The notes: generated by a model not told the origin, from the sequence alone. Positions 1 through 11,100 are shown, counted from the first letter of the stretch. The stretch is DNA of 64,000 bases from Snodgrassella alvi wkB2 (GCF_000600005.1 NZ_CP007446.1:1204894-1268893); one strand, 5' to 3'. Made by a program: numbers and translations.

Positions 1-897
1 AGCTGCATTGAGCACGACTATATCACGGCAAGGTCCTTTTTCTCCGTTTAATACGCTATTCATGATATGCAGCGATTCTTCACTATTGGCCACTTTTAAA
101 GGTTTTAAGTCTTCAATTACCGGCATGTCAAACTGAGCCGGATGGATATCGTATTCCATGATAGTGCCATTTTTTAATTCAGCTATGCGGGTTGTGCCGG
201 TAAGTGTAATTTCATCCAGTCCGTCACTTCCATGAACAACTAAAACATGTTTGCTGCCAAGCTGTTTCAGCACACGAGATAAAATCCCGACCAGATCAAT
301 ATGGAATACCCCTAAAACCTGGTTGGATGCTGTTGCCGGATTGGTTAATGGTCCTAGTATATTAAAGACTGTACGTACGCCTAATGCCCGACGTACGGGA
401 GCTACATAACGCATGCTGTTATGATGATTTGGCGCATACATAAATCCGACACCAAGCTGATCGATACACTCTCCTACTTGTTCAGGAGCTAATTCCAGTG
501 CAGCACCCATGGCTTCAATGATGTCAGCAGAGCCACTTGAAGAAGATACGGAACGTCCTCCATGTTTGGCTACTTTTGCTCCTGCTGCTGCAACTACAAA
601 CATGCTGGTTGTAGATATGTTGAATGTATGTGCGTTGTCTCCACCCGTCCCAACGATATCGACTAGATGTTCACGCTGCTGTACAGGTACCTTAGTTGAG
701 AATTCGCGCATAACGGTTGCCGCAGCCGCGATTTCCGATACGCTTTCTACTTTAATACGTAATCCGATTAAAATAGCAGCTATGACTTCAGGCGCCACTT
801 CTCCGTTCATTATCTGGCGCATTAAATCTGTCATTTCATCATAGAATAATTCATTGTTGTCCAGTAAACGATTAAGTGCCTGTTGCGGCGTTATCAT
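1..897 (-). CDS. trpD: Anthranilate phosphoribosyltransferase (partial, C-terminus off the window)
   Basis: Transfers phosphoribosyl from PRPP to anthranilate, the second step of tryptophan synthesis. The minus-strand frame opens at an ATG whose complement is at 895-897 ([14 protein letters not shown]...) and stays open for 299 codons to the left edge, where it reads DIVVLNAA, the TrpD-family segment about 40 residues before the usual C-terminus of a ~340-residue protein. The N-terminal helical domain and the following ILIGLRIK stretch are also typical. An AGAAAG stretch lies about 7 bases upstream as a weak ribosome site. It follows trpG by 45 bp on the same strand, so the two probably form a trpGD unit. 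Incomplete only because of the window boundary. Confidence 0.93.
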   Translation of the reverse strand, partial: MITPQQALNRLLDNNELFYDEMTDLMRQIMNGEVAPEVIAAILIGLRIKVESVSEIAAAATVMREFSTKVPVQQREHLVDIVGTGGDNAHTFNISTTSMFVVAAAGAKVAKHGGRSVSSSSGSADIIEAMGAALELAPEQVGECIDQLGVGFMYAPNHHNSMRYVAPVRRALGVRTVFNILGPLTNPATASNQVLGVFHIDLVGILSRVLKQLGSKHVLVVHGSDGLDEITLTGTTRIAELKNGTIMEYDIHPAQFDMPVIEDLKPLKVANSEESLHIMNSVLNGEKGPCRDIVVLNAA

Positions 898-942
898 GAT
901 AATTCTTTCTAAAATATAACTATTTTTAAAAATTTTACTTTA

Positions 943-1512
943 TTAGTTATGCTGTTGCAGAAAATTGTGCAACATTGCATAACCATTTTCGGTAAGCAAT
1001 CCTTCAGGATGAAACTGAACACCTTCGACAGGCAGAGTTTTATGTCTGATACCCATAATTTCGTTGTCATCAGTCCATGCGGTTATTTCGAGACAATCGG
1101 GTAAAGTTTCTTTTTCTATAACCAGACTATGGTATCGGGTACAATTTACCGGATTAGGCAGGTTATTGAAGAGGGAGTTATTGTGATGGTAAACAGGTGA
1201 AATTTTACCATGCATAACTTTTTTGGCACGTATTATATTTCCGCCAAAAGCATAAGCTATACTCTGATGTCCCAGACAAATACCCAGTATCGGTATTGTG
1301 AGCGCAAAATGTTTAATTGTGTCTACAGAAATACCAGCTTCTCTGGGTGTGCATGGACCCGGACCGATGACAATTTTATCCGGGGCCAGTCTGCTAATAT
1401 CTTGCAGTGTAATTTCATCATTATGTTTAACAATTACGTTTTCGCCCAGTTCGCCAAGGTATTGCACTATGTTAAAGGTAAAGCTATCATAATTATCTAT
1501 AAACAAAAGCAT
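943..1512 (-). CDS. trpG: Anthranilate synthase component II / aminodeoxychorismate glutamine amidotransferase
   Basis: Class I glutamine amidotransferase of 189 residues that supplies ammonia from glutamine to the anthranilate synthase (or PabB) large subunit. Visible features are the N-terminal [11 protein letters not shown] strand, the oxyanion PGPCTP segment, the nucleophile in GICLGHQ (Cys79), and the His168/Glu170 pair in VQFHPEG. I chose the ATG at 1512 because an AGAGGT ribosome site lies 8 bases ahead of it; the frame can be extended only to a TTG at 1518. It lies just upstream of trpD. Small subunits of this type often serve both tryptophan and folate synthesis, and no trpE or pabB is present here to decide. 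Confidence 0.93.
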   Translation of the reverse strand: MLLFIDNYDSFTFNIVQYLGELGENVIVKHNDEITLQDISRLAPDKIVIGPGPCTPREAGISVDTIKHFALTIPILGICLGHQSIAYAFGGNIIRAKKVMHGKISPVYHHNNSLFNNLPNPVNCTRYHSLVIEKETLPDCLEITAWTDDNEIMGIRHKTLPVEGVQFHPEGLLTENGYAMLHNFLQQHN

Positions 1513-1572
1513 TGGCAATACCTCTTAAAAGAAATATCAAGTTATGAATAAATGAGAGATGGCTAAAACTGG

Positions 1573-3210
1573 TTAAAGTAAGCTCTCCAGTGGGAGTAAG
1601 GAGAGCATTTTTACCCAGACACGCTGCCAAAAAGTGGTATCCGGTTCATGATGATAAACCTTTGTTTGATTTTTGTCGTTGGTTTCTGTCCATTCCAGCT
1701 TGCCTTGTGGTGTTAGTTTTACCTGATAAGTAACATATGGCAATGCTTCATTAATCGCTTGATTCATAAATTGTGCCATTTCCGGAGACTGTATTACGAC
1801 CCCCATTTCTGTATTGAGTCGTGCCGAACGTGGATCAAAGTTTAATGAACCGATATATAGTTGTTGTCCGTCAATGGTAAAAGTTTTAGCATGCAAGCTT
1901 GATTCGGAATTACCTGTAAATGCACGGTCACGAGGTCCTTTTAAAAAGCCCTGATTTTTGAGTTCATAAATTTCTACTCCTTCTTTTAACAGCGGTGTTC
2001 TATAGTGAGAATAACCAGAATGTACTGCTGCCACATCGGTTGCTGCTAAGGAGTTGGTGAGAATACGTATCTTCACACCCTCTTCTCGTAATTTTTGCAG
2101 ATATTCAAGACCCGTCTGTGTGGGTACAAAATACGGAGTGATAACCAGTAAATCTTTTTGTGGTTCAACAACAGATGCAGCAAGTGCGTTCAGAGTTAAA
2201 CTGGCTTTTTGATATTTAATTACTGGTGGTTGTTCTGTATCTGGTTCAATTAAAAGATTATTATCAGACTGGGTGGCTTCTACTTTTCTCCTGTTTTTGG
2301 GCAGAGCTTTATCAGGATTGTCACTTACCAATATCAGGTGTGCCCATTGATAATCCAGTGATCCGTCTAATAATCGGTTGGCAAAATTGTCACGATTATA
2401 GGCATTATCATAACTATTGGCACGTAGATGATTGAAACTGCGATGTTTAAATATAGGCATACTTGCCTGTAATTTAATATGGCGGGGGTGAACTATACCG
2501 TTTAAGGGATATGACGAAGCGCTGTTCCAGTAGCGGTCAAAATTGTTTGAAACCTGATTAACAATAGGTCCTATGGCGAGAATATCTAAATCTACAAAAA
2601 GTGTGCCTTTACCCATATCAAAATATTCATCACCAATATTCCGTCCGCCTAGAATAGTGGCCTGATTATCAGCTGTGATAGATTTATTATGCATACGCCG
2701 GTTCAGGCGGGCAAAATCTGTCATGTAGCTTAAAGCGCGCCAGTGCCGGTGCATAAAAGGGTTAAATAATCTGATTTCGATGTTGGGTTCTTGATTAAGT
2801 GCTTTTAATATATTATCAAGGCCGACAGTATTATTGTCATCAAGCAGTAAGCGAACATGTACACCGCGCTGAGCAGCTAAAACTAATTCATGAAAAAGTA
2901 ACTGACCGGACGTATCGTTACGCCAGATATAGTACTGTACATCCAGACTGTGTTCTGCGGCACGAACCAGAGCTATCCGTGCGGCGAATGCTTCATGTCC
3001 GTCATCAAGCGGATAAAGACCGGATAAACCTTTATGTTCAGACACGAGTGAAGCATTAGCATAGGCAAGAGAAGATGGGGTGTCGGCAGTAATATGTGTT
3101 TCAATACTACGCCCCTGTTGTGAAGGCAGGTTTTGGCAGGCCGCCAGAATAGAGATCAGACCCAGTTTCAGGCACCATGTACAGATACGATTTATATATT
3201 TACTTCCCAT
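1573..3210 (-). CDS. Phospholipase D-family lipoprotein, cardiolipin synthase-like (ClsC type)
   Basis: A 545-residue protein with two HKD catalytic motifs: HNKSITAD near residue 174 and HAKTFTIDG near residue 440, each followed by a GSxN-like segment (GGRNIGDEYF, IGSLNFDPRS). Enzymes of this family move phosphatidyl groups, for example in cardiolipin synthesis. The N-terminus is a lipoprotein signal ending in the lipobox LAAC (Cys25), so the protein should be lipid-anchored in the envelope. The open frame extends upstream to 3291 and overlaps ubiD, but the ATG at 3210 places the signal peptide correctly and leaves a 59-bp gap. The exact acceptor lipid cannot be read from sequence; a generic phospholipase D role is possible. 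Confidence 0.82.
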   Translation of the reverse strand: MGSKYINRICTWCLKLGLISILAACQNLPSQQGRSIETHITADTPSSLAYANASLVSEHKGLSGLYPLDDGHEAFAARIALVRAAEHSLDVQYYIWRNDTSGQLLFHELVLAAQRGVHVRLLLDDNNTVGLDNILKALNQEPNIEIRLFNPFMHRHWRALSYMTDFARLNRRMHNKSITADNQATILGGRNIGDEYFDMGKGTLFVDLDILAIGPIVNQVSNNFDRYWNSASSYPLNGIVHPRHIKLQASMPIFKHRSFNHLRANSYDNAYNRDNFANRLLDGSLDYQWAHLILVSDNPDKALPKNRRKVEATQSDNNLLIEPDTEQPPVIKYQKASLTLNALAASVVEPQKDLLVITPYFVPTQTGLEYLQKLREEGVKIRILTNSLAATDVAAVHSGYSHYRTPLLKEGVEIYELKNQGFLKGPRDRAFTGNSESSLHAKTFTIDGQQLYIGSLNFDPRSARLNTEMGVVIQSPEMAQFMNQAINEALPYVTYQVKLTPQGKLEWTETNDKNQTKVYHHEPDTTFWQRVWVKMLSLLPLESLL

Positions 3211-3269
3211 GTTTATGCCGTATATATTGTTAAACTTCAATCTGTAAAATCCATAGTGACTGAAAATAG

Positions 3270-4748
3270 CTATAAACCTAAATCTTGCCATATGGCGTCA
3301 ACTTTAGCTATGGTTGCCGGATCCTTGTGTATTACTTTACCCCATTCACGGTTTGTCTCTCCGGGCCATTTATTGGTTGCATCCAGCCCCATTTTCCCGC
3401 CAAGTCCGCTAATCGGACTGGCAAAATCCAGATAATCAATCGGTGTATGATCGATTAGTGTTGTATCCCGCACCGGATCCATACGTGTGGTAATTGCCCA
3501 GATAACCTCTTTCCAGTCTCTTATATTAATGTCATTATCTACTACAATAATATATTTAGTATACATAAACTGACGCAGGTAGCTCCAGCAACCCATCATT
3601 ACTCTTTTGGCATGTCCGGCATATTGTTTCTTTATGCTGACAACGGCCATGCGATATGAACAACCTTCCGGAGGCAGATAGAAATCAATAATTTCTGGAA
3701 ATTGTTTTTGTAATAATGGGATAAACACTTCATTCAGTGCGACTCCCAGAATTGCCGGTTCATCAGGCGGTTTACCGGTATAAGTGCTGTGATAAATGGC
3801 ATTTTCGCGCATGGTAATGCGTTCTACGGTAAATACCGGGAAATCATCCTGTTCATTATAATAACCGGTATGGTCTCCATAAGGACCTTCCAGTGCAGTC
3901 TCGTTCGGATAAATAACTCCTTCAAGAATGATTTCTGCCCGGGCAGGAACATGCAAATCATTTCCGATACATTTAACCAGCTCAGTACGCGATCCTCTTA
4001 ATAAACCGGCAAACTGATATTCACTGAGACTGTCTGGTACCGGGGTGACTGCTCCGAGGATGGTAGCAGGATCACAACCCAGTATGACTGATACAGGATA
4101 AGGTTTGTTTGGATATTTTTGTTTAAAAGCCTGAAAATCCAGAGCACCGCCACGATGAGCAAGCCAGCGCATGATTAGTTTGTTTTTTTTCAGTAGTTGC
4201 TGTCGGTAAATGCCTAGATTCTGTCGTTTTTTTTCTGGCCCGCGTGTAACTGTTAAGCCCCAGGTAATTAGCGGAGCCGCATCTTCCGGCCAGCATTTTT
4301 GAATTGGCAATTGTGTTAAATCTACTTTATCTCCTTCTAGAATAATTTCCTGACAAGGTGCTTTTTTGACGATATGCGGAGCCATGCTCCATAAATCTTT
4401 GAGTAAAGGTAATTTGGAAAAAGCATCTTTGAATCCTTTAGGAGGATCCGGCTCTTTCAGGTAAGCCAGTGTTTTACCTATTTCACGTAATTGACTGGTA
4501 TCGTCTGCCCCCATTCCCATGGCAACACGTTCCGGAGTACCAAAAAGATTAGCCAGAACAGGAAACTGGTATGTTGTTCCTGTCTGATTTATAGTATTTT
4601 CAAATAATAATGCCGGTCCCTGCTTTTGTAATACACGATCAGCAATTTCTGTTATTTCCAAATGTGGAGAAACTGATGTTTGAATCCGCTTTAATAATTG
4701 CTGCTGCTCAAGAACAGCAATGAATTCCCGCAAGTCACGATATTTCAT
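3270..4748 (-). CDS. ubiD: 4-hydroxy-3-polyprenylbenzoate decarboxylase
   Basis: Prenylated-FMN-dependent decarboxylase of ubiquinone synthesis, 492 residues, full family length. Diagnostic stretches are NLGIYRQQL (about residues 177-185), [23 protein letters not shown] (about 287-298) with the conserved glutamate region, and [11 protein letters not shown] near the C-terminus. I chose the ATG at 4748 (MKYRDLREF); an earlier in-frame start at 4763 adds only five residues, and GAAAG lies about 8 bases before the later start. It sits 18 bp after pth on the same strand. The partner prenyl-FMN synthase UbiX is not in the window. Confidence 0.95.
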   Translation of the reverse strand: MKYRDLREFIAVLEQQQLLKRIQTSVSPHLEITEIADRVLQKQGPALLFENTINQTGTTYQFPVLANLFGTPERVAMGMGADDTSQLREIGKTLAYLKEPDPPKGFKDAFSKLPLLKDLWSMAPHIVKKAPCQEIILEGDKVDLTQLPIQKCWPEDAAPLITWGLTVTRGPEKKRQNLGIYRQQLLKKNKLIMRWLAHRGGALDFQAFKQKYPNKPYPVSVILGCDPATILGAVTPVPDSLSEYQFAGLLRGSRTELVKCIGNDLHVPARAEIILEGVIYPNETALEGPYGDHTGYYNEQDDFPVFTVERITMRENAIYHSTYTGKPPDEPAILGVALNEVFIPLLQKQFPEIIDFYLPPEGCSYRMAVVSIKKQYAGHAKRVMMGCWSYLRQFMYTKYIIVVDNDINIRDWKEVIWAITTRMDPVRDTTLIDHTPIDYLDFASPISGLGGKMGLDATNKWPGETNREWGKVIHKDPATIAKVDAIWQDLGL

Positions 4749-4766
4749 AACATGATCTTTCAAATT

Positions 4767-5342
4767 TTACTTGCTGTGTAATTGTTGCTGCGCCCTGCCG
4801 AATTCTCCTTTTAACAGCAGGGGTATAGCATTTAGAGATTTGTGTAAAGCTTCGTCTATCAAAACTTTTTCTTCAGCCAATGGTTTATGCAATACATAAT
4901 GGACAACAAGATTACGATCACCCGGATGACCAATTCCTAGTCGTAGCCGGTAAAAATCTGCGGTGCCCAGCCAGGCCTGTATATCTTTTAGTCCGTTATG
5001 ACCGCCATTTCCTCCACCTTTTTTAAACCTGATCTGGCCGCAAGGAATATCTAGCTCATCATGAATTACCAGTATTTCCTCAGGTGATATTTTGAAGAAT
5101 TTGGCTATAGATTGCACGGATGTGCCTGATTTGTTCATGTATGTGGAAGGTTTAAGCAGCCAGATTTCATTTTCGGGTAAGTTAACTTTTGCTACTTGTC
5201 CAAAAAATTTTTTTTCTTCTTTTAAGCTGATTTTCCATAACCTAGCAAGTTCATCAACGAAATCAAAACCTATATTATGCCGTGTATGTTCATATTCTGT
5301 GCCCGGATTGCCCAAGCCAACTATTAGCCTGATATGAGACAT
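4767..5342 (-). CDS. pth: Peptidyl-tRNA hydrolase
   Basis: Releases peptides from peptidyl-tRNA that drops off ribosomes. 191 residues, normal length. The opening [18 protein letters not shown] contains the family signature and catalytic His22; NKSG (Asn-containing loop), IHDELDI and [10 protein letters not shown] follow in the expected order. A strong GAGGAAT ribosome site precedes the ATG at 5342. In the same-strand run it lies between rnfH (46 bp upstream) and ubiD (18 bp downstream). Confidence 0.96.
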   Translation of the reverse strand: MSHIRLIVGLGNPGTEYEHTRHNIGFDFVDELARLWKISLKEEKKFFGQVAKVNLPENEIWLLKPSTYMNKSGTSVQSIAKFFKISPEEILVIHDELDIPCGQIRFKKGGGNGGHNGLKDIQAWLGTADFYRLRLGIGHPGDRNLVVHYVLHKPLAEEKVLIDEALHKSLNAIPLLLKGEFGRAQQQLHSK

Positions 5343-5388
5343 GTATATTCCTCGGGAATTACAAACTGTTTAAAAGTTAACTGGAAAA

Positions 5389-5670
5389 CTATTCTTTTTG
5401 CTTTGCACGCCGTCGCCGGTTTTCTTTCGGATCAATCAGTAACGGTCGGTAAACTTCAATTCGATCCCAATTGGATAATATATAATCATCATTAACTTTT
5501 TTACCGAATATACCAATGGGTGCTGCATAGAAATCAGTTTGTGGAAATTTTTCTGGTAAATCTGACTGTAATAATACCTGACGTGCACTGCTTCCTGCCG
5601 GAACTTTTCCCTGCCAGAGATGCTGATAATCAGTGGTGGCATATACTGCTTCAACAATAATTTCAGTCAT
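5389..5670 (-). CDS. rnfH: RnfH family protein (UPF0125)
   Basis: A 93-residue beta-grasp, ubiquitin-like-fold protein of the RnfH/RatB family. Recognisable segments are ITVEAVYA-like strand one (TEIIVEAVYAT), GSSARQVLLQS, IGIFGKKV and DRIEVYRPLLIDPKENRRRRA, the last being the family's typical end. I chose the ATG at 5670, which overlaps the end of ratA by 8 bp and so should be translationally coupled. Function in this family is not established; the ratA-rnfH pairing is widely conserved. No Rnf electron-transport genes are in the window. Confidence 0.88.
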   Translation of the reverse strand: MTEIIVEAVYATTDYQHLWQGKVPAGSSARQVLLQSDLPEKFPQTDFYAAPIGIFGKKVNDDYILSNWDRIEVYRPLLIDPKENRRRRAKQKE

Positions 5671-6100
5671 CATAGCGTCTGTCTGCTTCCTTAATAAAAG
5701 CATCAACCAATGTTGTAGCGATAATGTTAAAGACTGGGCCTATTAGTGCTGAAAGTACTGCATTGGAGAATTCATATTCCAGACGAAAATCGATTTTACA
5801 GCCCAGATCATCGATAGGAGTAAATTGCCAGATGCCTTCCAGTTTGCGAAAAGGACCATTAAGTAAACTCATCTGGATTTTATTTGGTCTTTGATTAATG
5901 TTTCTGGTAGCAAATGACTGACGTATTTTCATATAGTCCATGTACAATACAGCTTCCAGAGATTGTTCATCCCGTTTGAGAATATCCGTACGATTACACC
6001 AGGGTAAAAACTTAGGATAATCTTCAACTGTGTTGACCAGATCAAATATGTGTTCGGCACTATGTAGTACTAAAACGCTTTTTTCAACTGTTTTCATCAT
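5663..6100 (-). CDS. ratA: RatA-type START/Coq10 domain protein
   Basis: 145 residues with the polyketide-cyclase/START fold of the RatA and Coq10 family. Hallmarks are SAEHIFDLVNTVEDYPKFLPWC near the N-terminus, the central GPFRKLEGIWQF, and FRLEYEFSN followed by a hydrophobic C-terminal helix. In E. coli RatA was described as a toxin inhibiting 70S assembly, while mitochondrial Coq10 binds ubiquinone; the nearby ubiD makes a quinone role plausible, but that is inference. Two adjacent ATG codons (6100 and 6097) could start it and neither has a clear ribosome site. Its stop overlaps the rnfH start. Confidence 0.87.
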   Translation of the reverse strand: MMKTVEKSVLVLHSAEHIFDLVNTVEDYPKFLPWCNRTDILKRDEQSLEAVLYMDYMKIRQSFATRNINQRPNKIQMSLLNGPFRKLEGIWQFTPIDDLGCKIDFRLEYEFSNAVLSALIGPVFNIIATTLVDAFIKEADRRYDD

Positions 6101-6141
6101 TATTGGATCAATAGTTTAACGGTGAGTTACCAGAATAATGT

Positions 6142-7125
6142 TCAGATGGTCAGAGACAGAAAAAGATGTTTGATTTCTGCCCATGCATTACCTTCTTCTG
6201 CACCTTTAATTTGTCGGTCGATATACGCACATACCTGTAAAGCTTCAAGAAGACGTCTGATGCCGATACGTCTGGCAGCCTGTGGTGCTAAAGTCTGTTT
6301 TTCACCCCATAAACGCAGGCTCTGACGCATTTCACTGATTGATTTACCTTGCTTTAATGCTGCAAGTAAGCGTATGAGAGTACGAATATCCTCACTGATA
6401 ACCCATAATAATAGTACCGGTTCATTTCCCTCCGATGCAAGACCTTCCAGTAAACGTAATACGCGTTCTGAGTTTCCGCTCATCCATGCTGCTGACAATT
6501 GAAAGATATCAAAGCGTGCTACGTTGGCTACTGCTGTCTGTGCGTCATCCAGAGTAACGGTATGTCCGGCCGGATGAATTAGAGCCAGTTTATCGATTTC
6601 CTGCTTTGCGGCTAAAAGATTGCCTTCTACTTTCTCTGCAAACAGGGCAAGTGCATCATTATCGATATTCAGATTCTGAGCCGCCAGCCGATTTTTTATC
6701 CACTGAGGTAATGCATTTTGATTAATTGATTTTGCATCAAATATCTGAGCATTTTTTGCCCAGCTTGAAAACCATTTACTCTGTGTTTGTAATCGTTCAA
6801 GTTTAGGAAGTATTAAAAGCAGGCAAGTATTTTCCGGCAATTGTTCAGCCAATTGTTGTAATACTGCGGCTCCTTCTTTGCCGGGTTTACCAGAGGGAAT
6901 ATGAATTTCCAGTAATTTTTTATCAGCAAATAATCCAACGGAATGAACTGAGGACAGAAGTGATGCCCAGTCGAATCCGGTTTCTATATTGATAACTTCG
7001 CGCTCATTATATTGCTGACTGCGTGCAACTGAACGGATAGTATCTAAAGCCTCTATTCGCAATAATTCTTCTTCACCGTGAATCAGATATGCTGCAGACA
7101 GAGGCTGGACTGATAAATTACTCAT
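6142..7125 (-). CDS. holA: DNA polymerase III subunit delta
   Basis: Clamp-loader delta subunit, 327 residues, usual length; it opens the beta clamp during loading at replication forks. The N-terminal SAAYLIHGEEELLRIEAL matches the family start, and QSKWFSSWAKNAQIFDAK, LPQWIKNRLAAQNLNIDNDAL and EGNLLAAKQEIDKLAL are the conserved middle segments. Its ATG overlaps the stop of lptE in an ATGA, so the two are translationally coupled. lptE-holA pairing is common in proteobacteria, there usually behind leuS, which is absent here. Confidence 0.93.
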   Translation of the reverse strand: MSNLSVQPLSAAYLIHGEEELLRIEALDTIRSVARSQQYNEREVINIETGFDWASLLSSVHSVGLFADKKLLEIHIPSGKPGKEGAAVLQQLAEQLPENTCLLLILPKLERLQTQSKWFSSWAKNAQIFDAKSINQNALPQWIKNRLAAQNLNIDNDALALFAEKVEGNLLAAKQEIDKLALIHPAGHTVTLDDAQTAVANVARFDIFQLSAAWMSGNSERVLRLLEGLASEGNEPVLLLWVISEDIRTLIRLLAALKQGKSISEMRQSLRLWGEKQTLAPQAARRIGIRRLLEALQVCAYIDRQIKGAEEGNAWAEIKHLFLSLTI

Positions 7126-7607
7126 TCGTTAGTAGTTACAGGCAGAAAAGCCAGGCGACGTACAATTTGTTCTGCAGCATCGGTACGCATATCATGCCAA
7201 ATCATACGTTGTTCATCTTCTTTGGCCAGTACCTCATGATCAGAATAATCCATATAACGGTGTACTGTGACTTGTATCGGATCGCCTAGTGGCTGATCAT
7301 TATGATAGGCTTGTACATTCACTTTCAGTGTGAGCAGATATTCACTGGCTCCGCCAGATAAATCTACTGCTGATGTAGAAGAATCCTGTGTCGCTGAAAT
7401 GACTTTTACCACTACATCTGGATGTTCAGTATCCACAATTACATTAGGCTGCCGCCGCAATACGATTTCCAGAGCCCGCTGCATACTACCGCCTTCAATC
7501 TTCCAATTATGGTATGGCATGGGTGTGTCGAATCCGGAAGTTCCTTTCAGATGGAATCCGCAGCCTGTTAATACAAACAGAGTAGCCAATAGCAGCCATT
7601 TTTTCAT
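7122..7607 (-). CDS. lptE: LPS-assembly lipoprotein LptE
   Basis: 161-residue outer-membrane lipoprotein that plugs the LptD barrel and delivers lipopolysaccharide to the cell surface. The signal peptide ends in the lipobox LTGC (Cys16) followed immediately by GFHLKG, the LptE hallmark. The rest (ALEIVLRRQPNVIV, YLLTLKVNVQAYHND, HEVLAKEDEQRMIWHDMRTDAAEQIVRRL) fits the family. The ATG at 7607 starts 18 bp after the end of gatB and its TGA overlaps the holA start. Confidence 0.92.
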   Translation of the reverse strand: MKKWLLLATLFVLTGCGFHLKGTSGFDTPMPYHNWKIEGGSMQRALEIVLRRQPNVIVDTEHPDVVVKVISATQDSSTSAVDLSGGASEYLLTLKVNVQAYHNDQPLGDPIQVTVHRYMDYSDHEVLAKEDEQRMIWHDMRTDAAEQIVRRLAFLPVTTNE

Positions 7608-7625
7608 GTTTGAACCTTATCTTGC

Positions 7626-9053
7626 TTATGCCAGTTTGCTATGCAGTAAAGACTGAACTTGCTGAGGGTTGGCTTTACCGCGAGAAGCCTTCATTACCTG
7701 CCCTACGAGAGCATTAAATGCTTTTTCCTTGCCGGATTTGAATTCTTCTACAGATTTCTGATTATTAGCGAGTACTTCATCAATAATTTTCTCAATGGCA
7801 CCTGTATCCGTCATCTGTTTCAAACCATCACGTTCGATAATGGCATCAGCAGTAAGATCACTGTTCCACATGGTTTCAAATACCTGTTTAGCCAGTTTAT
7901 TGTTTAAGGTATTATCCGCAATTCTATTTGTTAAACCGGCAAGACGCTCAGCACTAATCGGGCTTTCAGAAATATCTATTCCGGCTTTATTCAGAGCAGC
8001 TGCAAGTTCTCCAAGCATCCAGTTAGCAACCAGTTTACCGTGACCATGAAGTTTTGCAGCCTGCTCAAACCAGTTTGCCTGTATATGATTGCTAGTTAAT
8101 AATCTTGCATCATAATCAGAAATACCATATTGATCGATAAAGCGACCGGCCATCTCTTTAGGCAGTTCAGGCATGCCCGCTTTGGCTGCATCCAGCATGG
8201 TATCAGTAATGATCACTGGTAATAAATCAGGGTCAGGAAAATAACGGTAATCATGAGCATCTTCTTTACTGCGCATGGCGCGAGTTTCACCCTTGTTCGG
8301 ATCAAACAAACGTGTTTGCTGAATGACTTTACCGCCGTCTTCAATTAATTCAATTTGTCGTTCCACTTCATAATTAATGGCTTGTTCCAGAAAGCGGAAT
8401 GAGTTCAGATTTTTAATTTCACAACGGGTGCCAAATTCAGTCTGTCCTTTCGGACGTACTGAAACATTGGCATCAATACGGAAAGAACCTTCTGCCATAT
8501 TACCGTCACATATGCCTAACCAGGTTACCAGGCTATGCATTGTTTTAGCATAAGCAACAGCATCTGCTGCTGAACGCATTTCCGGTTCTGACACGACTTC
8601 CAGTAACGGAGTACCAGCCCGGTTTAAATCGATTCCGGTATAGTGTTCAAATTCATCATGGATGGATTTACCGGCATCTTCTTCCATATGAGCTCTGGTA
8701 ACATTAATGGTTTTAACTTCATTACCAACCACGATTTCAAGTTTTCCGTGCTCAACTATCGGCAAATCAAGCTGACTAATCTGATAACCTTTAGGTAAGT
8801 CCGGATAAAAGTAGTTTTTCCGGTCAAAAACATTTTTCCGGTTAATATTCGCACCTAAAGCCAATCCAAGTTTAATGGCCTTGTTTACCACATCACGATT
8901 CATTACTGGTAAGGCACCAGGCAGTGCGCAATCCACAACATTGGCCTGAGCATTGGGTGCTCCGCCAAATGCAGTAGATGATCCACTAAAAATTTTGGAA
9001 CGCGTGTTTAACTGAACGTGGATTTCCAGACCGATTACTGTTTCCCAATTCAT
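7626..9053 (-). CDS. gatB: Aspartyl/glutamyl-tRNA amidotransferase subunit B
   Basis: tRNA-binding and kinase subunit of GatCAB, which converts Asp-tRNA(Asn) and/or Glu-tRNA(Gln) to the amidated forms. 475 residues. The start [13 protein letters not shown], then [33 protein letters not shown] and VSEPEMRSA are diagnostic; the C-terminal YqeY-like domain ends at QSLLHSKL. I chose the ATG at 9053 with an AAGAAGAC ribosome site; the frame extends ten residues further upstream without support. Part of a gatC-gatA-gatB operon with 30 bp between gatA and gatB. Confidence 0.97.
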   Translation of the reverse strand: MNWETVIGLEIHVQLNTRSKIFSGSSTAFGGAPNAQANVVDCALPGALPVMNRDVVNKAIKLGLALGANINRKNVFDRKNYFYPDLPKGYQISQLDLPIVEHGKLEIVVGNEVKTINVTRAHMEEDAGKSIHDEFEHYTGIDLNRAGTPLLEVVSEPEMRSAADAVAYAKTMHSLVTWLGICDGNMAEGSFRIDANVSVRPKGQTEFGTRCEIKNLNSFRFLEQAINYEVERQIELIEDGGKVIQQTRLFDPNKGETRAMRSKEDAHDYRYFPDPDLLPVIITDTMLDAAKAGMPELPKEMAGRFIDQYGISDYDARLLTSNHIQANWFEQAAKLHGHGKLVANWMLGELAAALNKAGIDISESPISAERLAGLTNRIADNTLNNKLAKQVFETMWNSDLTADAIIERDGLKQMTDTGAIEKIIDEVLANNQKSVEEFKSGKEKAFNALVGQVMKASRGKANPQQVQSLLHSKLA

Positions 9054-9083
9054 TCTGTCTTCTTTCAATTCGTATACTGGCAA

Positions 9084-10541
9084 TTATTGTACAAATGGAG
9101 TTCTGGTATGCCAGTCACTATATTGCTGAATCTGGTGTGCAATACCTAGCAGACGGCTTTCTGCGAAATAATTACCGATAAGCTGAGCGCCTACGGGTAA
9201 TCCGCTTGTGGTAAATCCTGCCGGCAGAGAAATACCCGGCAAACCGGCAAGATTTAAAGAAACGGTGTAAATATCTGAAAGATACATTTCAACAGGATCA
9301 CTATTATGGCTTTCTAATAATGGTGCTGCAGTAGGCGCAACCGGAGCCAGAATAATATCGCACTGTTTTAATGCTGCCTGGAAATCGTTTGCAACCATTC
9401 TGCGTAATTTTTGTGCTTTCAGGTAGTAAGCATCATAGTAACCGTGAGATAAAACATAAGTGCCTATCATAATGCGGCGTTTTACTTCAGACCCGAAACC
9501 TTCGGCGCGGGTATTACTGTACATTTCGTCCAGATTACCGAATTCAGCAGCACGATGTCCATAACGAACACCGTCGTAGCGTGATAGGTTTGTACTGGCT
9601 TCAGCTGAAGCCAGTACATAATAGGCAGGAATGGATAGTTCTGTATGTGGTAAAGTAATATCTACAATTTCCGCACCCAGTTTTTTGAGTACTTCTACAA
9701 CACTATCAATTGATGCATGTACTTGTACGTCCAGACCTTCGCCAAAAAATTCGCGCGGCAGACCTACTTTTAAACCTTGTAACGATTGATTTAAATCGCG
9801 GGTATAGTCCTCTTTATTACGCTCTATACTGGTAGAGTCCCGCTCATCAAAACTCGCCATACTATTCATTAACAAGGCGCAATCTTCTGCTGTTTGAGCC
9901 ATTGGTCCGGCCTGATCAAAACTGGAAGCATAAGCAACCATACCGAAACGGCTAACTACACCATAGGTGGGTTTCAAACCAGTAATACCACAGTGTGAGG
10001 CAGGCTGACGAATGGAACCGCCAGTATCTGAACCCAGCGCAACCGGTGCTAGCCGCGCAGCCACGGCTGCTGCTGAACCACCTGAGGAACCACCCGGAAC
10101 ATGATTAAGCTGCCACGGATTGTGAGTTATACCATAGTAGGAAGACTCAGTTGTTGAACCCATGGCAAATTCATCCATATTGGTTCTGCCTAAGGTTACC
10201 ATACCTGCATCAAGCAAATTCTGAACTACTGTTGCTGTATAAGGTGCAGTAAAAGTATCCAGCATTTTGCTGGAACAGGCACTGCGCCATCCCTGTTGGC
10301 AGAATATATCTTTATAGGCTATGGGTACACCGGTTAATACATTTGCTGAACCCTGCGCCAAACGTGCATCAGCAGCCTTAGCTTCAGCAATAGTGCGTTC
10401 TTTATCCAGTGTGATATAGGCATTAAGACTGGTATTTTCACTTTCAATTGCAGCCAGATACTCCTGCGCCAATTCGACAGCTGAAGCCTGTTTTGATTGC
10501 AGTAAGTCACTGCACTGTTTTAATGTATAATTTTTTGGCAT
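9084..10541 (-). CDS. gatA: Aspartyl/glutamyl-tRNA amidotransferase subunit A
   Basis: Amidase-signature glutaminase subunit of GatCAB that produces the ammonia. 485 residues from the ATG at 10541. The catalytic Lys-Ser-Ser triad is visible: Lys77 in PIAYKDI, Ser152 in GGSSGGS, Ser176 in [12 protein letters not shown] longer start at 10568 (nine more residues) has a better AGGTAA ribosome site, so that alternative is open; the shorter start matches the family N-terminus better. Second gene of gatCAB. Confidence 0.96.
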   Translation of the reverse strand: MPKNYTLKQCSDLLQSKQASAVELAQEYLAAIESENTSLNAYITLDKERTIAEAKAADARLAQGSANVLTGVPIAYKDIFCQQGWRSACSSKMLDTFTAPYTATVVQNLLDAGMVTLGRTNMDEFAMGSTTESSYYGITHNPWQLNHVPGGSSGGSAAAVAARLAPVALGSDTGGSIRQPASHCGITGLKPTYGVVSRFGMVAYASSFDQAGPMAQTAEDCALLMNSMASFDERDSTSIERNKEDYTRDLNQSLQGLKVGLPREFFGEGLDVQVHASIDSVVEVLKKLGAEIVDITLPHTELSIPAYYVLASAEASTNLSRYDGVRYGHRAAEFGNLDEMYSNTRAEGFGSEVKRRIMIGTYVLSHGYYDAYYLKAQKLRRMVANDFQAALKQCDIILAPVAPTAAPLLESHNSDPVEMYLSDIYTVSLNLAGLPGISLPAGFTTSGLPVGAQLIGNYFAESRLLGIAHQIQQYSDWHTRTPFVQ

Positions 10542-10631
10542 AGTGGTTATATAACTTTCAGGCAACATTGTCTGTAGTTACCTGCAATAAATTTAAATAT
10601 GAATGAACAAGTCATTGTGGTAAGGGTTGAG

Positions 10632-10919
10632 TTATTCAATAACCTTAGGTACAAGATATAAATCTCTGTCTACTAGTGGTGCGCATGACTGGATTGCATG
10701 ATGCTCGTCTTTTTCAGTAACTGCATCGTCGCGTAAACGCAAGGCCAGTTCATGCGGGTGTGCCATCGGTTCAATCCCGTCAGTATTGACTTCCTGCATT
10801 TTTTCGACCAGATCGAATACATGGTTCAGCTCTGTCAGCATGTTATTTCGCTCTGCTTCTGAAAGACTCAAGCGAGAGAGGCGTGCGAGCTTATCTACAT
10901 CACTTAATGTTAAAGCCAT
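10632..10919 (-). CDS. gatC: Aspartyl/glutamyl-tRNA amidotransferase subunit C
   Basis: 95-residue subunit that stabilises the GatA-GatB complex. The pattern LTLSDVDKLARLSRLSLSE, then FDLVEKMQEVNTDGIEPMAHP and LRDDAVTE is the complete family signature. The ATG at 10919 has an AAGGA ribosome site six bases upstream; the extra upstream codon is a TTG and is not needed. First gene of the gatCAB run, divergent from mreB across a 190-bp region that must hold both promoters. Confidence 0.96.
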   Translation of the reverse strand: MALTLSDVDKLARLSRLSLSEAERNNMLTELNHVFDLVEKMQEVNTDGIEPMAHPHELALRLRDDAVTEKDEHHAIQSCAPLVDRDLYLVPKVIE

Positions 10920-11100
10920 CAAAAATCCTTAAATTTGATTTAGCAAAACGGGCAAACTGCGGTATCATTGCGCGTTCTGATTCGGTTGTTACATAATATA
11001 GAATTATAACCGAAAACCCTATTCTTTGGCGTACTGATTTGCTGAGTACAGTGCGCCGCAAAACTGCTTTTGCCATACTTATAATTTAAAAGTTCATTAG

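Noticed and set aside
509-844. 111-codon plus-strand frame opposite trpD
   Set aside because: Mirror of a clear coding gene; no ribosome site and low-complexity Thr/Ser/Ala composition typical of an antisense shadow.
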